Positions 63,729-64,000 of a stretch of 64,000 bases of DNA are shown here, one piece after another. Source of the stretch: Pseudoruegeria sp. SK021 (GTDB lineage: Bacteria > Pseudomonadota > Alphaproteobacteria > Rhodobacterales > Rhodobacteraceae); the NCBI RefSeq assembly GCF_002119405.1, contig NZ_MTBG01000001.1, positions 62,001 through 126,000 on the forward strand. The letters are read 5' to 3'. The notes under the pieces were generated by a model that was given only the letters and a program-made list of their open reading frames with translations, did not search any database and had not been told where the DNA came from. Position numbers and translations under genes: made by a program. Each line of letters starts with the position of its first letter. Within the stretch, counting starts at the first letter, position 1.

Positions 63729-64000
63729 TCAGACGCCAAGATACTGCGCAGTGATCTCGGGCCCAAGCTGCGAAAAGGACCCGGACCAGACGGTTCGGCC
63801 CCGTTGCAGGATGGTGGCAGTATCGGCGACGCGGGCCAGATCGGTCAGCGACTTGTCGACCACAAGGATCGACAGCCCGGTTTCGACCTTCAGTCGGGCG
63901 ATCGCATCCCAGATTTCCTGCCGCACGATCGGGGCCAGCCCTTCGGTCGCTTCATCCAGAATCAACAGGCGTGGGTTGGTCATCAAGGCCCGACCGATGG
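63729..64000 (-). CDS. Branched-chain amino acid-type ABC transporter ATPase (LivF-like), N-terminus cut by window edge
   Basis: Only the C-terminal ~90 residues are inside the window. The Walker B region LLILDEATEGLAP matches LivF-type ATPases with the characteristic TEGLAP continuation, followed by the H-loop-equivalent VDKSLTDLARVAD and the terminal TVWSGSFSQLGPEITAQYLGV. The His of the H-loop appears replaced by Lys (VVDKSL), as in many LivF proteins. The frame is open to the last base of the window, so the real start lies outside it. It would power import of branched-chain amino acids, urea or amides, depending on the operon beyond the edge. Confidence 0.9.
   Translation of the reverse strand, partial: IGRALMTNPRLLILDEATEGLAPIVRQEIWDAIARLKVETGLSILVVDKSLTDLARVADTATILQRGRTVWSGSFSQLGPEITAQYLGV

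Overview
The window is GC-rich chromosomal DNA from an alphaproteobacterium, most likely a marine member of the Rhodobacterales (Roseobacter group). The evidence is the atpH-A-G-D-C operon without the Fo genes, the Rhodobacterales-type HU and S4 proteins, the gene pairs tyrA-hisC and cvpA-radA, a polymer-degrading alginate lyase, and ABC transporters for organic substrates. Almost everything is core or metabolic genome. I see no transposase, integrase, phage gene, CRISPR array or rRNA. The reading frames look intact; only the first and last genes are cut, by the window edges.

Layout: 1-3.8 kb has siroheme synthase (5' cut), a small exported protein, radA and cvpA. From 3.9 to 6.6 kb lie a hypothetical gene, tRNA-Tyr, rlmB with a translationally linked zinc-ribbon gene, a structured candidate small RNA ending in a clear intrinsic terminator, and a CoA-binding protein. 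From 6.5 to 13.2 kb lie hisF-hisE, purC, an asparaginase, gamma-glutamyltranspeptidase, an SH3 protein and a MYG1-family protein. From 13.4 to 18.6 kb is a polyamine locus: an amino-acid decarboxylase divergent from a gamma-glutamylpolyamine synthetase/oxidase pair. The transcription accessory protein Tex follows. From 21.1 to 28.2 kb is a peptide-type ABC transporter operon ending in an RraA-fold gene, with a divergent LysR regulator.

From 28.3 to 30.6 kb is a secreted three-part PL7 alginate lyase whose promoter region carries a perfect palindrome. tRNA-Ser, nadD, a DMT exporter and HU follow. From 33.4 to 36.7 kb is a purine-salvage pair (adenine deaminase, AMP nucleosidase). Next is a membrane-anchored glycerophosphodiesterase overlapping a secreted phospholipase-A2-like gene. 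A TPP riboswitch with its own terminator then precedes thiY-tenA-thiZ-thiX, followed by an MscS channel.

From 44.9 to 49.8 kb is the F1 ATP synthase operon. Then come a methyltransferase, a glyoxalase II and clpA. From 54.3 to 57.2 kb is a stator-like pair: a MotA/ExbB-type channel and a MotB/OmpA-type protein with a very long coiled coil. ChaC, a DUF2125 protein, extensin-like/tyrA/hisC, rpsD, a flagellar motB and the 3' end of a livF-type ABC ATPase complete the window.

The less ordinary items are the stator-like pair, the GDPD-PLA2 pair, the candidate small RNA at about 5.97-6.07 kb, the palindrome at the alginate lyase promoter and the ABC-RraA operon. None is proven to be a new system; each rests on sequence reading alone.
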